This document shows, one piece after another, positions 37,758 to 48,200 of a DNA stretch of 64,000 nt. The DNA lies in NCBI RefSeq assembly GCF_003148465.1, contig NZ_QGGI01000006.1:62001-126000 (forward strand), read 5' to 3'. Both the position numbers and the translations under genes were made by a program. How positions within the stretch are numbered: position 1 is the stretch's first letter; every line of letters begins with the position of its first letter. The stretch comes from Oceanotoga teriensis (lineage in GTDB: Bacteria; Thermotogota; Thermotogae; Petrotogales; Petrotogaceae). Under the pieces are notes generated by a model. That model had not been told where the DNA came from and did no database searches. It worked only from the letters and a program-made list of their open reading frames with translations.

Positions 37758-37771
37758 TTAGATTAACCTAA
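37758..37771. promoter_or_regulatory. TTAG-N6-CTAA operator 2, upstream of AraC regulator 1
   Basis: TTAGATTAACCTAA, a near-perfect palindrome (one mismatched pair) 34 bases before the start of AraC regulator 1, overlapping its likely -35/spacer region. It closely resembles DtxR/MntR-family sites. Confidence 0.65.
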
Positions 37772-37801
37772 CTTATGTAAATTATATCATTTGAAATTAA
37801 C

Positions 37802-37847
37802 AAAAAAAATAAAAATTGCTCATCTTTTTTACAGATGAGCAAATTTT
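37802..37847 (-). terminator. Rho-independent terminator of the ABC half-transporter operon
   Basis: On the minus strand AAATTTGCTCATCT pairs with AGATGAGCAATTTTT and is followed by a long T run. It sits immediately after the second half-transporter gene. Confidence 0.85.
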
Positions 37848-39602
37848 TCAATCTTTTAAAATTTTCCAACCTTCAGCATTTTTTCGAATATCTAAAAACT
37901 TTTTATAAAGGCCATTTTCTTTTATAAGTTCAGAATGAATTCCCTTTTGAACAATTTTTCCATTATCTAATACCAATATTTGGTCAGCATTTTTGATTGT
38001 TGCTAAGCGATGAGCTATTATTATTATTGTTTTTCCATGTGTTAATTCATTAAGTGCCTCTTGTATAAAATGTTCATTTTCTGGATCAATACTTGCAGTG
38101 GCTTCATCTAAAATTACAATTGGAGAATTTTTTAAAATAGCTCTTGCTATTGAAATTCTTTGTTTTTCTCCACCAGAAAGTGAAGCTCCAGATTCTCCAA
38201 TTAAAGTATCATAACCTTTTGGAAAAGACATTATAAAATCATGGCAACGAGCTTTTTTAGAAGCAATGATGACCTCTTCTCTGCTTGCATTGGGATTTCC
38301 AAATTTTATATTATTAAAAATACTATCATTAAATAGATAAACTCTTTGAAAAACCATACTAATATTTTTTAAAAGACTATCACAGGTAAAAAGTTTTATA
38401 TTCTCATTTCCAATAAAAATATTACCTGAATCTATATCATAAAATCTTGCAATTAAATTACATATAGTTGTTTTTCCACTTCCAGATGGACCTATAATAG
38501 CTGTTGTAGTATTTTGATCTATATTAAATGAAACATTATTTAAAACTAAATTTTTATCATAAGAAAATGAAACATTATCAAATTTTATATCAAAAGAATT
38601 CAACTTAATATCAGAACCATCTTTATCTATAAATTCGGCATTTTCAATTTTTTCTATTTTATCCATATTTGTATCTATCATTTTCAAAACATGTACAGCA
38701 TTATTAATAGTTTCAACATGACCAAATATAACAAAAGAAAATATCATCATCATTGCCATATATGGAATACTCATATCGCCATTTAAAGCAAAATATGCGG
38801 AAAGAAATATTAATAAAACAGAAGCTGATTTAAGACTGAAAAGATGAAAACAATTGAATGGAACAAAATTTTTTTCAATTTTAATATTAATATTTTTACT
38901 TTCTTCATAAGCTTTTTCTATATTTTTTATGGCAAAATTTTCTTTACCAAAAGATTTTATAATAGGAATACCTTTAAGATATTCAATAGTTGAGCCAACC
39001 ATACGACTTTGAGATTTCAAATGTGCAGATGAATTATTTTTGCTTTTAACTCCAAGAAAATGTAAAGCTAATGTTGAAAAAATAACACCTATTAAAGCAG
39101 AAAAAGCAAGATAAATATTAAAAAAACATAAACATAAAATAAGCGTAAAAACACTTATATAACCATTTATAACGGTATCTATCATTTTCATACCATACAT
39201 TTCTAAATATGAAAGATCATTAGTTACAGATGTAGTAATATCACCAGATTTATTACTTTGAAAAAAACCAAGTGGAACACGTTTTAAAACATCTCCTATA
39301 TAAATTCTTTGTTTTGCAGTTAATTCATATATTATACTATCTTGTAATACTGCACGACGATAAGAAGTATAAAAACGTCCCAAAACAGATAAAAATATAA
39401 ACAAAGTTATGTATAATATCCAAATAGGATTAATTTTTTGTACATTTTTAAAATCATCATATATCATATTCATTGCAAAACCACCAGCCATAATAGGAAA
39501 TGCAATAAATAATGAATTAAAAAAAGAATAAACAAAACCTTTATACAAACGTGATTTATAATCACCTATCCAAATTATAATTCTTTTAATTATTTTAAAC
39601 AT
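37848..39602 (-). CDS. ABC half-transporter, YbtQ/IrtB-like
   Basis: 584 residues: an exporter-type six-helix domain (to ~320) and an ATPase with Walker A GPSGSGKTT, signature LSGGEKQR, Walker B IVILDEATASID and the IAHR H-loop. Paired genes of this type next to AraC regulators and iron genes resemble YbtPQ and IrtAB, which import ferric siderophores despite an exporter fold. Drug export remains possible. Its start overlaps the upstream partner gene by eight bases. Confidence 0.87.
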   Translation of the reverse strand: MFKIIKRIIIWIGDYKSRLYKGFVYSFFNSLFIAFPIMAGGFAMNMIYDDFKNVQKINPIWILYITLFIFLSVLGRFYTSYRRAVLQDSIIYELTAKQRIYIGDVLKRVPLGFFQSNKSGDITTSVTNDLSYLEMYGMKMIDTVINGYISVFTLILCLCFFNIYLAFSALIGVIFSTLALHFLGVKSKNNSSAHLKSQSRMVGSTIEYLKGIPIIKSFGKENFAIKNIEKAYEESKNINIKIEKNFVPFNCFHLFSLKSASVLLIFLSAYFALNGDMSIPYMAMMMIFSFVIFGHVETINNAVHVLKMIDTNMDKIEKIENAEFIDKDGSDIKLNSFDIKFDNVSFSYDKNLVLNNVSFNIDQNTTTAIIGPSGSGKTTICNLIARFYDIDSGNIFIGNENIKLFTCDSLLKNISMVFQRVYLFNDSIFNNIKFGNPNASREEVIIASKKARCHDFIMSFPKGYDTLIGESGASLSGGEKQRISIARAILKNSPIVILDEATASIDPENEHFIQEALNELTHGKTIIIIAHRLATIKNADQILVLDNGKIVQKGIHSELIKENGLYKKFLDIRKNAEGWKILKD

Positions 39603-41361
39603 AAAAATCTTCCTTTCTATTTCCTGCGGCCCAACTTTTAGAGCCTATATGAGATTTCCACATTTCAATATATAAATTACAATTTCTTAAAAGATAATCT
39701 TGTGTTCCTTGTTCTACAATTTTTCCATTATTTAAAACTACAATATTATCGGCATCTTTAATTGTTGAAAGACGATGAGCTATGACGATTAATGTTTTAT
39801 TTTTAGTTAATTCTGAAATAGATTTTTGAATATTATCTTCATTTTCAGAATCTGTAAAAGCTGTTGCTTCATCAAGAATAAGAATTGGAGAATTTTTAAG
39901 CATTGCTCTTGCTATTGTTATTCTTTGCATTTCTCCACCAGAAAGTTTTTTGCCAGCTTCACCAGCTTCTGTATGATAACCATTAGGTAATTTTTTTATA
40001 AAATCATCACATTGAGCTTTTTTGGCAATATTAAAAACTTCTTCGTCAGTTGCATCTGAATTTCCAATTCTTATATTTTCTAATATAGAACAATCAAATA
40101 AAAAATTATCTTGAGTTACAAAACTTATAATATTTCTTAATTGAGTTAAAGGTATATCTTTTATATCAACTCCACCTATTTTTATAGAACCCGAATCAAT
40201 ATCCCAAAATCTACTAATTAACCTTGCTATAGTTGATTTTCCTCCACCTGAAGGACCAACAAGAGCATGAAATTCTCCTTGAGGAATATTAAGAGTTATA
40301 TTATCAATGGCATTAGATTCATTATTATAAGAAAATGAAACATCATTTAAATTGATACTATAATCTTTTAAATCAATACATAATTCATTATCTTTCAATT
40401 CTTCAATATTTAAAATTTTATTAACATCGTTTACAGCATATTCGATTGTTTTTAAATCATTAATAGCCGTTGTAAACCACATCAAAGGAGATATTATTCC
40501 CATAGAAAGAATTAAACACATTACAAATTCAGATGGGCTTAATGAACCATTAATATATAAAATCATACCTATAGGAATTGTACCTAATAATGAAGAGGGT
40601 AAAAAAGTTGCTGTAAAATTCATCAATTTCCATGTACTTCTAAACCAATCTAAAGTATAATCTTTAAAAAATTTTACAGAATCACTGAATTTTTCATAAG
40701 ATTTTGAAGATTGATTAAAAGTTTTAATAACTTCTATACCATTTATATATTCAACAATAACACTGTTAACATGATTTGAAGCTTTCATATAATCGGAATA
40801 TTTTTTATTAAATTTTTTCATTTCAAAAGAAAATAAAATTAAGGGTAAAGGTACGGTTATCAGTGAAGCAAGGGCCATACGCCAGTCAATAAATAATAAA
40901 TAAGAAAAAACAAATAATGGTAGAATTAAATTAGAAATACCTTCTGGAATCATATGTGCAAGAGGTAATTCAATTGTTTCAACTCTATCAACAATAACAT
41001 TTTTAAATTTACCAGAAGTTTCATTCAAAACAGTTCCAAGTGGTGCTTTAAGTAATTTGTTGATCAAACGTAAACGTATTTGTTCCAAAATGGAATAAGC
41101 TGAAATATGAGAAAGTGTAGTTGAAAAGGCATAAAATAACAATTTACCGAAATAGCCAAGAAAACATATCAAAGACCAAAAAATAATATCTTTTAAATCA
41201 GGATTACCTTCAAAAAAAATATTTAAAATATTATAAACAGCAATATAAGGAATAAATCCACCTAAAACACTTATAATTGCAAAAATAACTGAGAAAAAAA
41301 TCTTCCATTTACAAAAAGTTGCAAATTCAAAGACAACTCTCATCCATTTTTTATTCTTCAT
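39595..41361 (-). CDS. ABC half-transporter, YbtP/IrtA-like
   Basis: ~588 residues with the same architecture as its partner. Walker A is GPSGGGKST, the signature LSGGEMQR, and Walker B LILDEATAFTD. The two products should form a heterodimer. The ATG at 41361 follows GAGGTG; the longer frame begins at a GTG within that site. A strong palindrome lies only 27 bases upstream over the predicted transcription start, so the operon is probably repressed by an iron-responsive protein. Confidence 0.87.
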   Translation of the reverse strand: MKNKKWMRVVFEFATFCKWKIFFSVIFAIISVLGGFIPYIAVYNILNIFFEGNPDLKDIIFWSLICFLGYFGKLLFYAFSTTLSHISAYSILEQIRLRLINKLLKAPLGTVLNETSGKFKNVIVDRVETIELPLAHMIPEGISNLILPLFVFSYLLFIDWRMALASLITVPLPLILFSFEMKKFNKKYSDYMKASNHVNSVIVEYINGIEVIKTFNQSSKSYEKFSDSVKFFKDYTLDWFRSTWKLMNFTATFLPSSLLGTIPIGMILYINGSLSPSEFVMCLILSMGIISPLMWFTTAINDLKTIEYAVNDVNKILNIEELKDNELCIDLKDYSINLNDVSFSYNNESNAIDNITLNIPQGEFHALVGPSGGGKSTIARLISRFWDIDSGSIKIGGVDIKDIPLTQLRNIISFVTQDNFLFDCSILENIRIGNSDATDEEVFNIAKKAQCDDFIKKLPNGYHTEAGEAGKKLSGGEMQRITIARAMLKNSPILILDEATAFTDSENEDNIQKSISELTKNKTLIVIAHRLSTIKDADNIVVLNNGKIVEQGTQDYLLRNCNLYIEMWKSHIGSKSWAAGNRKEDFYV

Positions 41362-41387
41362 GGATAAAAACACCTCACAAAAAAAAA

Positions 41388-41420
41388 TTTAGTTAGGTAT
41401 GCCTAACTAAAGTAATTATA
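41388..41420 (-). promoter_or_regulatory. TTAG-N6-CTAA operator 3 with -10, half-transporter operon
   Basis: The inverted arms TTTAGTTAGG and CCTAACTAAA are perfect 10-mers around TATG (41388-41411); the core TTAGGTATGCCTAA is at 41393-41406. The minus-strand -10 TATAAT is at 41420-41415, so the dyad covers the expected start site. It matches half-sites of the DtxR/IdeR consensus TTAGGTTAGSCTAACCTAA closely. Confidence 0.72.
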
Positions 41421-41498
41421 GCTTATAATAAAAAAAACTTCAGCTCCATAAAGATAAAAAATATACCATTTAGACATTTAATACGATAAAATTATGAA

Positions 41499-42449
41499 TT
41501 ATAAAAAAGATTTTCTATATTCTAAAGGAGTTTTTCCCATAATATCTTTGAAAGCAACAGAAAATTTACTTGGACTTTCATAACCAACATCACCAGCAAT
41601 AAAAGCAATACTTTTTTTTGTGTGTCTTAACATAATAGCAGCTTGGTTTATTCTATAAACTCTAATATAAGAATAAATAGAATTTCCATAAATAGCTTTA
41701 AAACAATTCTTCATAGAAGTTAATGATATATCAAACCTTTTAGCTAAAAAATCTAAAGTATAATGTTTTTCAATATCTTCAGTTATAAATTTTTCAATTG
41801 ATTTTACTTTTTCTACTTGAGACCTATAAAAATAAGGAGGTTTTTCATTATTTTTTGAAATATCAATAACACTTAAATAAAGTAACAATTCAAGTATTTT
41901 AATCTGAAAGTACTGTTTTTTAATATCATTTGGTACTGAATATAATTCAGAAAAAATATGTTCAATGGATTTTTCAGATCTTAAAACAAAATAATCAGTT
42001 TTATTTAAGAATTTATTTTTTAATGATCCAATATTAATTGGGAATCCATCAAGTGCTTTTTTTATTGAATATTCAGCTTTATCCAAATAAAAACATATAG
42101 TAATACCATGATAATGCTTTATTGGAAATTCAAAAGTTTTTTTATGATTATCTCTATCATCAATTCTTAAGTCTCCTTGTTTTAAGTACATGAACAAATC
42201 ATCTTTAATATTCCATTGTATTCTTCCTTCTCTACAATGATCAATACAAAAAATATTTTCGGGAGTTTCGAATTTTGATTCAGTTTTTTCCATATAAAAA
42301 TCATTATACATTAATGATATTCCAGGAAAAACATCATATAAAATCATTTTTCCATCTCCAGTATCATTATGCATTTCAAAAACTGTACAATCTTCATTCT
42401 CACAAATTTTATTCACATTATCTCCAAGATTATTTTTATTATAAATCAT
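41499..42449 (-). CDS. AraC-family transcriptional regulator (2)
   Basis: 316 residues. The N-terminal sensor region includes HCREGRIQWN and the QGDLRIDDRD loop. The C-terminal DNA-binding domain has LAKRFDISLTSMKNCFKAIYG and VGYESPSKFSVAFKDIMGKTP. The type is common beside YbtPQ-like transporters, where it senses the chelate and activates uptake. It lies 26 bases after the ECF ATPase gene, so it may be expressed with the ECF operon while acting on the operon downstream. Confidence 0.88.
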   Translation of the reverse strand: MIYNKNNLGDNVNKICENEDCTVFEMHNDTGDGKMILYDVFPGISLMYNDFYMEKTESKFETPENIFCIDHCREGRIQWNIKDDLFMYLKQGDLRIDDRDNHKKTFEFPIKHYHGITICFYLDKAEYSIKKALDGFPINIGSLKNKFLNKTDYFVLRSEKSIEHIFSELYSVPNDIKKQYFQIKILELLLYLSVIDISKNNEKPPYFYRSQVEKVKSIEKFITEDIEKHYTLDFLAKRFDISLTSMKNCFKAIYGNSIYSYIRVYRINQAAIMLRHTKKSIAFIAGDVGYESPSKFSVAFKDIMGKTPLEYRKSFL

Positions 42450-42475
42450 AAAAATCTCCTTTTATCTTCAATTAT

Positions 42476-43858
42476 TTAAAAATTGTTCATCTGTAAAATT
42501 TTTGAACAAGTATTATTCAAAAATTCTATATCATGAGTTATTACAATAATAATATGATTTTTAGAAAGTTTTTTTATCATAGAACTAACTTTAATCATAT
42601 TATCATAATCTAATCCACTTGTTGGTTCATCAAATATAAGTATTTTTTTATTTGATAAAATACCTGTAGCAATTGCAAGTCTTTGTTTTTGTCCGCCAGA
42701 AAGTGACATTGGATGAGAATCTTTAAAATCGATTAAATTAAAATTATTTAAAACATTTTCAATATCCAAATCGTTAGAATGACCATCGATATTACATTCA
42801 TTCCATACACTTTCACTAAAAAGCTGATGATTAACATCTTGCATTATCATATAACAATAATCTATTCTTTTTTTATGATTCAGTTTAATATCATTGAATT
42901 TTATATATCCTTCATATTCTTTAATAAGTCCAGTAATACATCTCATTAAAGTACTTTTCCCAGAACCATTTTTCCCTAAAACTCCAAGAATTTCACCTTG
43001 TTTAACTTCAAAAGATATATTATTAAAAATTATTTTATTTTTAATTTTACATGAAAGATTATTAACTTTTAAAATATTTTTAGAATAAACATTAGGAGTA
43101 TTTTTTAAATTTATAGTTTCTTTATTTATAGATCTTAGTCCCATATCAACTCTATTTTCAAAATTTAAAGAAAAAAAATCCTTAGAGTTAAAAATTTTAG
43201 AAATATAACCATCTTTCATTAAAACTACTCTATCAACAATATCTTTAAGATAAAAAAGTCTGTGTTCAGCTATTATAATTGTTTTTCCTTCAGATTTTAT
43301 TTTTTTTAGTATGTTTTTTAAAACTGATATAGATTCTTCATCCAAATTGGCGGTAGGTTCATCTAATACAAATACTTCAGGATTCATTGCAAAAACTGAG
43401 GCGAAAGCAAGACTTTGTTTTTCTCCGCCAGACATTTTAAATATATTCCTGTTCAATAATTTCTCGATTTTTAAAGAATTTATAGTTTCTTTTAATCTTA
43501 ATTCTATGTTTTTCTGAGGTATACCATTATTCTCAAGCCCAAAGACAATTTCACTATTAGAATCAATATTAAAAAATTGAGATTTTGGATTTTGAAATAC
43601 GGATCCTATAATTCTTGAAATTTCATACATTTTATGATTCTTGATATCAAAGTCATTACATAAAACTTTTCCATTAAAATAAAAATTTTCAGTCAAATGT
43701 GGAATTATACCATTTATAAGTTTAGTTAAAGTTGTTTTACCTGAACCACTTTTACCACATAATAAAATACATTCATTTTTTAAGATATTTAAATTAATAT
43801 TTTTTAAAATTATATTATCTTTATTATAACCAAAAATAATATTTTTTAATTCAATCAT
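42476..43858 (-). CDS. ECF transporter double ATPase (EcfA-EcfA' fusion)
   Basis: 460 residues with two complete ABC domains. Domain 1 has GKSGSGKTT, MSGGEKQSLAF and VFVLDEPTANLD; domain 2 (from ~255) has GKNGSGKST, LSGGQKQRLAI and ILIFDEPTSGLD. It drives an energy-coupling-factor importer with the T and S proteins encoded upstream. Fusion of both ATPases is typical for dedicated (group I-like) ECF systems. Its ATG and the stop codon of the T-component gene overlap. Confidence 0.92.
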   Translation of the reverse strand: MIELKNIIFGYNKDNIILKNINLNILKNECILLCGKSGSGKTTLTKLINGIIPHLTENFYFNGKVLCNDFDIKNHKMYEISRIIGSVFQNPKSQFFNIDSNSEIVFGLENNGIPQKNIELRLKETINSLKIEKLLNRNIFKMSGGEKQSLAFASVFAMNPEVFVLDEPTANLDEESISVLKNILKKIKSEGKTIIIAEHRLFYLKDIVDRVVLMKDGYISKIFNSKDFFSLNFENRVDMGLRSINKETINLKNTPNVYSKNILKVNNLSCKIKNKIIFNNISFEVKQGEILGVLGKNGSGKSTLMRCITGLIKEYEGYIKFNDIKLNHKKRIDYCYMIMQDVNHQLFSESVWNECNIDGHSNDLDIENVLNNFNLIDFKDSHPMSLSGGQKQRLAIATGILSNKKILIFDEPTSGLDYDNMIKVSSMIKKLSKNHIIIVITHDIEFLNNTCSKILQMNNF

Positions 43859-44516
43859 TATATCACATTCTCGATTCTTAAAATTATAGACACAAAAAGA
43901 AAAATTATACCAATTAAAAGAGAAAAAAAATCAATATAATGAAAATTCAGATCTATTAAAGAAGTTTTTTTTATTGGATTTTCTATTCCTCTTGTCACGG
44001 CTGCAGCACTTAATTCTTCTGAAGTATTTGTTGCAGAAATCATAATTGGAACTAAATAAGACTCAAATTTTTTAAATCCTTTAATTCCTCTTAATTTAAA
44101 AGCATCTTTAATATGATTTCTTTCTTCTTTTAATGCGGGAAAATATCTTATAGTTATGGCCAAAGGTATTATAATACTTTGTGGGATTTTCCATTTTTGT
44201 AAAGCTAAAATAAAAGCTCTTACAGGAGTTTTTTTTATTATCAAAGTTCCAAACATTAAACAAGGGAAAATTTTTCTTGAATACATAACAATTATAGAAA
44301 ATAAATTAATAAATATACTCGGTGCAATTGGAAACAAAAAATATTGAATTATTAATAAAAATAAAAAAGATAATAACCAATAAAAAGAATGTTTTCTACA
44401 GCCACATAAAAAAAGAAGAATAGCTATAAAAAAAACTAAAGAAGTTTCTATATAAATAAAAGAAGTATTTCTGTTCTTGGATCTAAAGTAAAACTATTGT
44501 TTAAATCAAACATCAT
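43858..44516 (-). pseudogene. ECF transporter T component, broken by a frameshift
   Basis: The intact-looking part (from about 44450 down) codes for several membrane helices and the coupling motifs KLRGIKG and TRGIENP of EcfT/CbiQ proteins. The N-terminus MMFDLNNSFTLDPRTEILL, typical of the family, is in another frame: it starts with an ATG overlapping the S-component stop (ATGA) and hits TAG at 44450-44448. The two parts are joined by a -1 change (one base lost or two gained) near 44448-44465. Without repair only a short product from a TTG at 44337 is possible. A sequencing error or a true mutation could both explain this. Confidence 0.8.
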
Positions 44517-45091
44517 ACAATACCAGCCTTTTTAAAATGTTTATTAAAAAGTTTTTTAGTTATCCAAGCTCCTATAAATGCACCTAAAATTGGTGCAATG
44601 AATAAAACTGCAAGCATACCATTGGAAGCAATAGAATTCAATGTACTAACATATTCTTCTGGCATACCTTGACTTGAAATTTGAGCTAAAAAATCTTCTT
44701 TAAAAAGCCATATTGGTAAAGGTGATCCAATCATTCCTAGTGAAAAAAATACGAAAGAAAACATATTACCTTTAAAATTTTTATACTTCGAAATATAACG
44801 AATTAGTTCGGCAATTCCACAAGAAATAATAAATGTAATTAATATAACAATTGTAAATTGACCAGTTATAAAATATAATAAACCAGTTATTAACCCCATA
44901 ATAAAAATTGCTCCAAATTTTTGAACTTTAGAAATCATTATCATATAAGGTATACCTGTAAAAATAGCTATTAAACCAGGCATTAAAATCCATATATAAG
45001 GTGAAAAACCAGATAATAACATAAACGTAAAGTTTATAACGAAATAAATAGCCGAGAAAATTCCTATAGTTATTAAATCTTTACCCTTCAT
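44513..45091 (-). CDS. ECF transporter S component, MptE/Trep_Strep family
   Basis: 192 residues with about six membrane segments. The opening KGKDLITIGIFSAIYFVINF and the central MPGLIAIFTGIPYMIM match the Trep_Strep (TIGR02185) group of putative substrate-binding ECF subunits. The substrate is unproven; related loci lie with AraC regulators and YbtPQ-like pairs, hinting at metal chelates or haem. AGGAGGG precedes the start; first gene of the ECF operon. Confidence 0.85.
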   Translation of the reverse strand: MKGKDLITIGIFSAIYFVINFTFMLLSGFSPYIWILMPGLIAIFTGIPYMIMISKVQKFGAIFIMGLITGLLYFITGQFTIVILITFIISCGIAELIRYISKYKNFKGNMFSFVFFSLGMIGSPLPIWLFKEDFLAQISSQGMPEEYVSTLNSIASNGMLAVLFIAPILGAFIGAWITKKLFNKHFKKAGIV

Positions 45092-45238
45092 AAAAACCCT
45101 CCTAAATAAATTATAGTTAGAATATCATAAATTATTATACTTATTAAAAGGGTTTCTTTCTGCTCCATATTGACTTTTATATACCGAAAAGACAATATTA
45201 TATATATCTTAAACTAAATTTAAACTCGTCTCCAAAAA

Positions 45239-48200
45239 TTAGTCTGAGCTAACTTTTAAATATTTTCCAGTATAACTATTAATATTTTCAGAAACAATTT
45301 TGGGAGTTCCTTGAACTATAACTTCACCACCAAATTCTCCACTTTCTGGGCCTATATCAATTACCCAGTCGGCATTTTTGATAACATCTGGATTATGTTC
45401 AATTATTATTATGGTACATCCTTTGTCTGTCAGTTTTCTAAAAAGAGTTAATAAATTTTGAATATCAGAAAAATGAAGTCCTGTAGTAGGTTCATCTAAC
45501 AAGTAAAGATCATTTTTTCCAGAAGATTTACAAAGTTCTTTAGCAAGTTTAAGCCTTTGAGCTTCGCCACCAGATAATGTGGCTGAATTTTGTCCTAACT
45601 TCAAATAACCTAATCCAACATCCATCAATATATTTAGAACATTGTATATTTTTTTATTTTTATTTTTATGAAAAAAATCAAAAGCTTCTTCTATAGTCAT
45701 TTTAAGAATATCAAATATATTTTTTCCATCAAAGTCAAAATCTAAAATCTTTTTCTTATATCTTTTACCATCACATGCTGGACATTTTGACCAAGTATTT
45801 ATAAAATCTATTTTAATTTCACCGCAACCTTTACAATTATCACATTGTCCATCAGGTGAATTAAAGCTAAAATAACTTGAATTTATATTATTTTTTTCAG
45901 AGAAAATATTTCTAATTTCGTCCATTATACCTATATAAGTTGCTGGTACACTTCTTGGAGTTCTTCCAATAGGTGATTGATCAGCAAGAATTATTTTTTT
46001 AAATTTTTCTCTTACAGTATATTTACAATTAATCTCTCTATTTTTATTAAAAGTAGGAAATAAAACGCCTTCCAATAAGCTTGATTTACCACTACCACTT
46101 ACTCCTGTAATACAAGTTAATGATTTAAGTGGAATTTTTATAGATATATTTTTTAAATTATTATATTTAATATCTTCAAATTCTATGAAATTAATATTTT
46201 TATGTTTGTTTTTTGGAATAAATAAATTTTTATCATTTTTTATATACTCTATAGTTTCAGAGACATTATTATTATTATTTAAAATATCATTTATTTCTCC
46301 ATCTAAAACAATGTTTCCTCCATCTTTGCCTGCTTTAGGCCCAATATCGATTATTCTATCTGAACTTTTAATAATGTTTTTATTATGTTCAACAAGTAAT
46401 ATAGTATTTGAATTTTCCTTTAAATTTTTAATTATTTTTATTAATTTTTCATAATCTTTTGGATGAAGTCCAGCTGTAGGCTCATCCATAACATAAAGAA
46501 CACCAGAAATATTACTTCCAAATTGAGATACTAGTTTTAATCTTTGAAGTTCTCCACCTGATAGAGTCGTAACGGATCTATCTAAAGAAAGATAATCTAA
46601 TCCAAGTTCTTTACAGGTACTTAAATCATAAATAAGTTTTTTCAAAATAGGAGATATAAAATCATATTGATAATCAGTTATAGTGGAATATAAAGATTCA
46701 CACCACTTTTTAAGTTCTTTTAGAGACATTGATAATATTTCTGGGTATCTAATTTTATTTATAGTAACAGATCTTCCTTCAATATTAAGTCTTTCACCAT
46801 CACAATAATTACACTTGATTTTTTTCATATAACCAATATTTGATTTTGAAGCTTTTTCATCCGAAACAAGTCTTTTTATTATATGATAAGCACCCTCAAC
46901 AGGTCTTGTAATATTCCCGTTTCTTCCACTTTTATTATTACTAAAATTCAAAGTCACATTTCTTCCATTACTGCCATAAATCGCTTGTTTTTTAAACTCT
47001 TCGGGAAGATCTTTCCAAGGAAGATTTAAATCAATATTCATTTCATTTGCAAGAGCTATTATTTGACCTCTTATCCAATTGTGATTTGGATTCTTTAAAA
47101 AGACTCTTAGTTTACCCCAAAGTTTTGAAGCTCCATCTAAAATAGAAATTTCTGGATTTTGTATAATTGAGTCAACATCAACATCATAAATTTCACCCTT
47201 TCCATTACATACAGGACACATACTTTCTGGATTTGTATAACTAAACATAGAAGGAGAAATATCAAAAAGAATTTTACCACATTTGCTACAAGTATTATTT
47301 GTTTGTAAAACCATTTTTTTATCTGAAGCAAGAATTAAATAAAAAACACCTTTTCCTATATTCAAAGCTAATCTAAAATCATTATGAGTTTTTCCATAAA
47401 TATCTTCTATTTTATAATTATCTAAATTTAATAATATATTTTCTATAGTATCTTCAGTCATTGGGATAACAGGATTTCCACATTTTGGGCAATGCCTTAT
47501 ACCAATTGTTGAAAAAAGTATTCTTAATTGATTTATCATACCAGTTGCAGTACCAACAGTTGAATATATATTTTGTCCTAATGAATTTTGAGAAATTGCT
47601 ATTGCAGGAATAATACCTTCTATACTATCAAAATCAGAATTATCATTTAAAGAATTTTCACCAGAAGCATCGAGAAATCTTTTTCTACATTCAGAATATA
47701 AAGTATCAAAAGCTAAGCTTGACTTACCACTGCCACTCACACCAGTAATACTCGTTATTGTTCCATAAGGAATTTCAACATCAATATTTTTTAAATTATT
47801 ATGTCTTGCTCCATTAATTTTAAGACTATTTTTTTTATAAAAGTTTTTTTTATTTAGTTCCAATTTTCTCTTTGGATTAGAATAGTTAAAAATAGTATCT
47901 TCAAGATAAGAATTTATTATATTTAACTTTCCATCAGAGTATTCATTTTCTTCTATGCTATCTCTCCAGTGAGAGAGCCATTTAGGTATTTTAGCATTTA
48001 AAATAGAATCATTATTGTTATAAGGCAGTATACCGATTAAAGGAGTATGATCAAAACATTCAAGTTCAGTAACATATATTTCATCTTTTTTTATATCAAT
48101 TATCTTAGCAATTGTCAAAGCTATAGGAGTAGGTCTTACAGGAGATCTAGAAGCAAAAACACCAGTTTTTGGAGCATTTTCATAAGGGGGATTACAAATT

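Noticed and set aside
45092-45238. Possible riboswitch before the ECF operon
   Set aside because: I looked for cobalamin, TPP and other conserved blocks expected before ECF transporters and found none; only AT-rich promoter-like sequence is visible.
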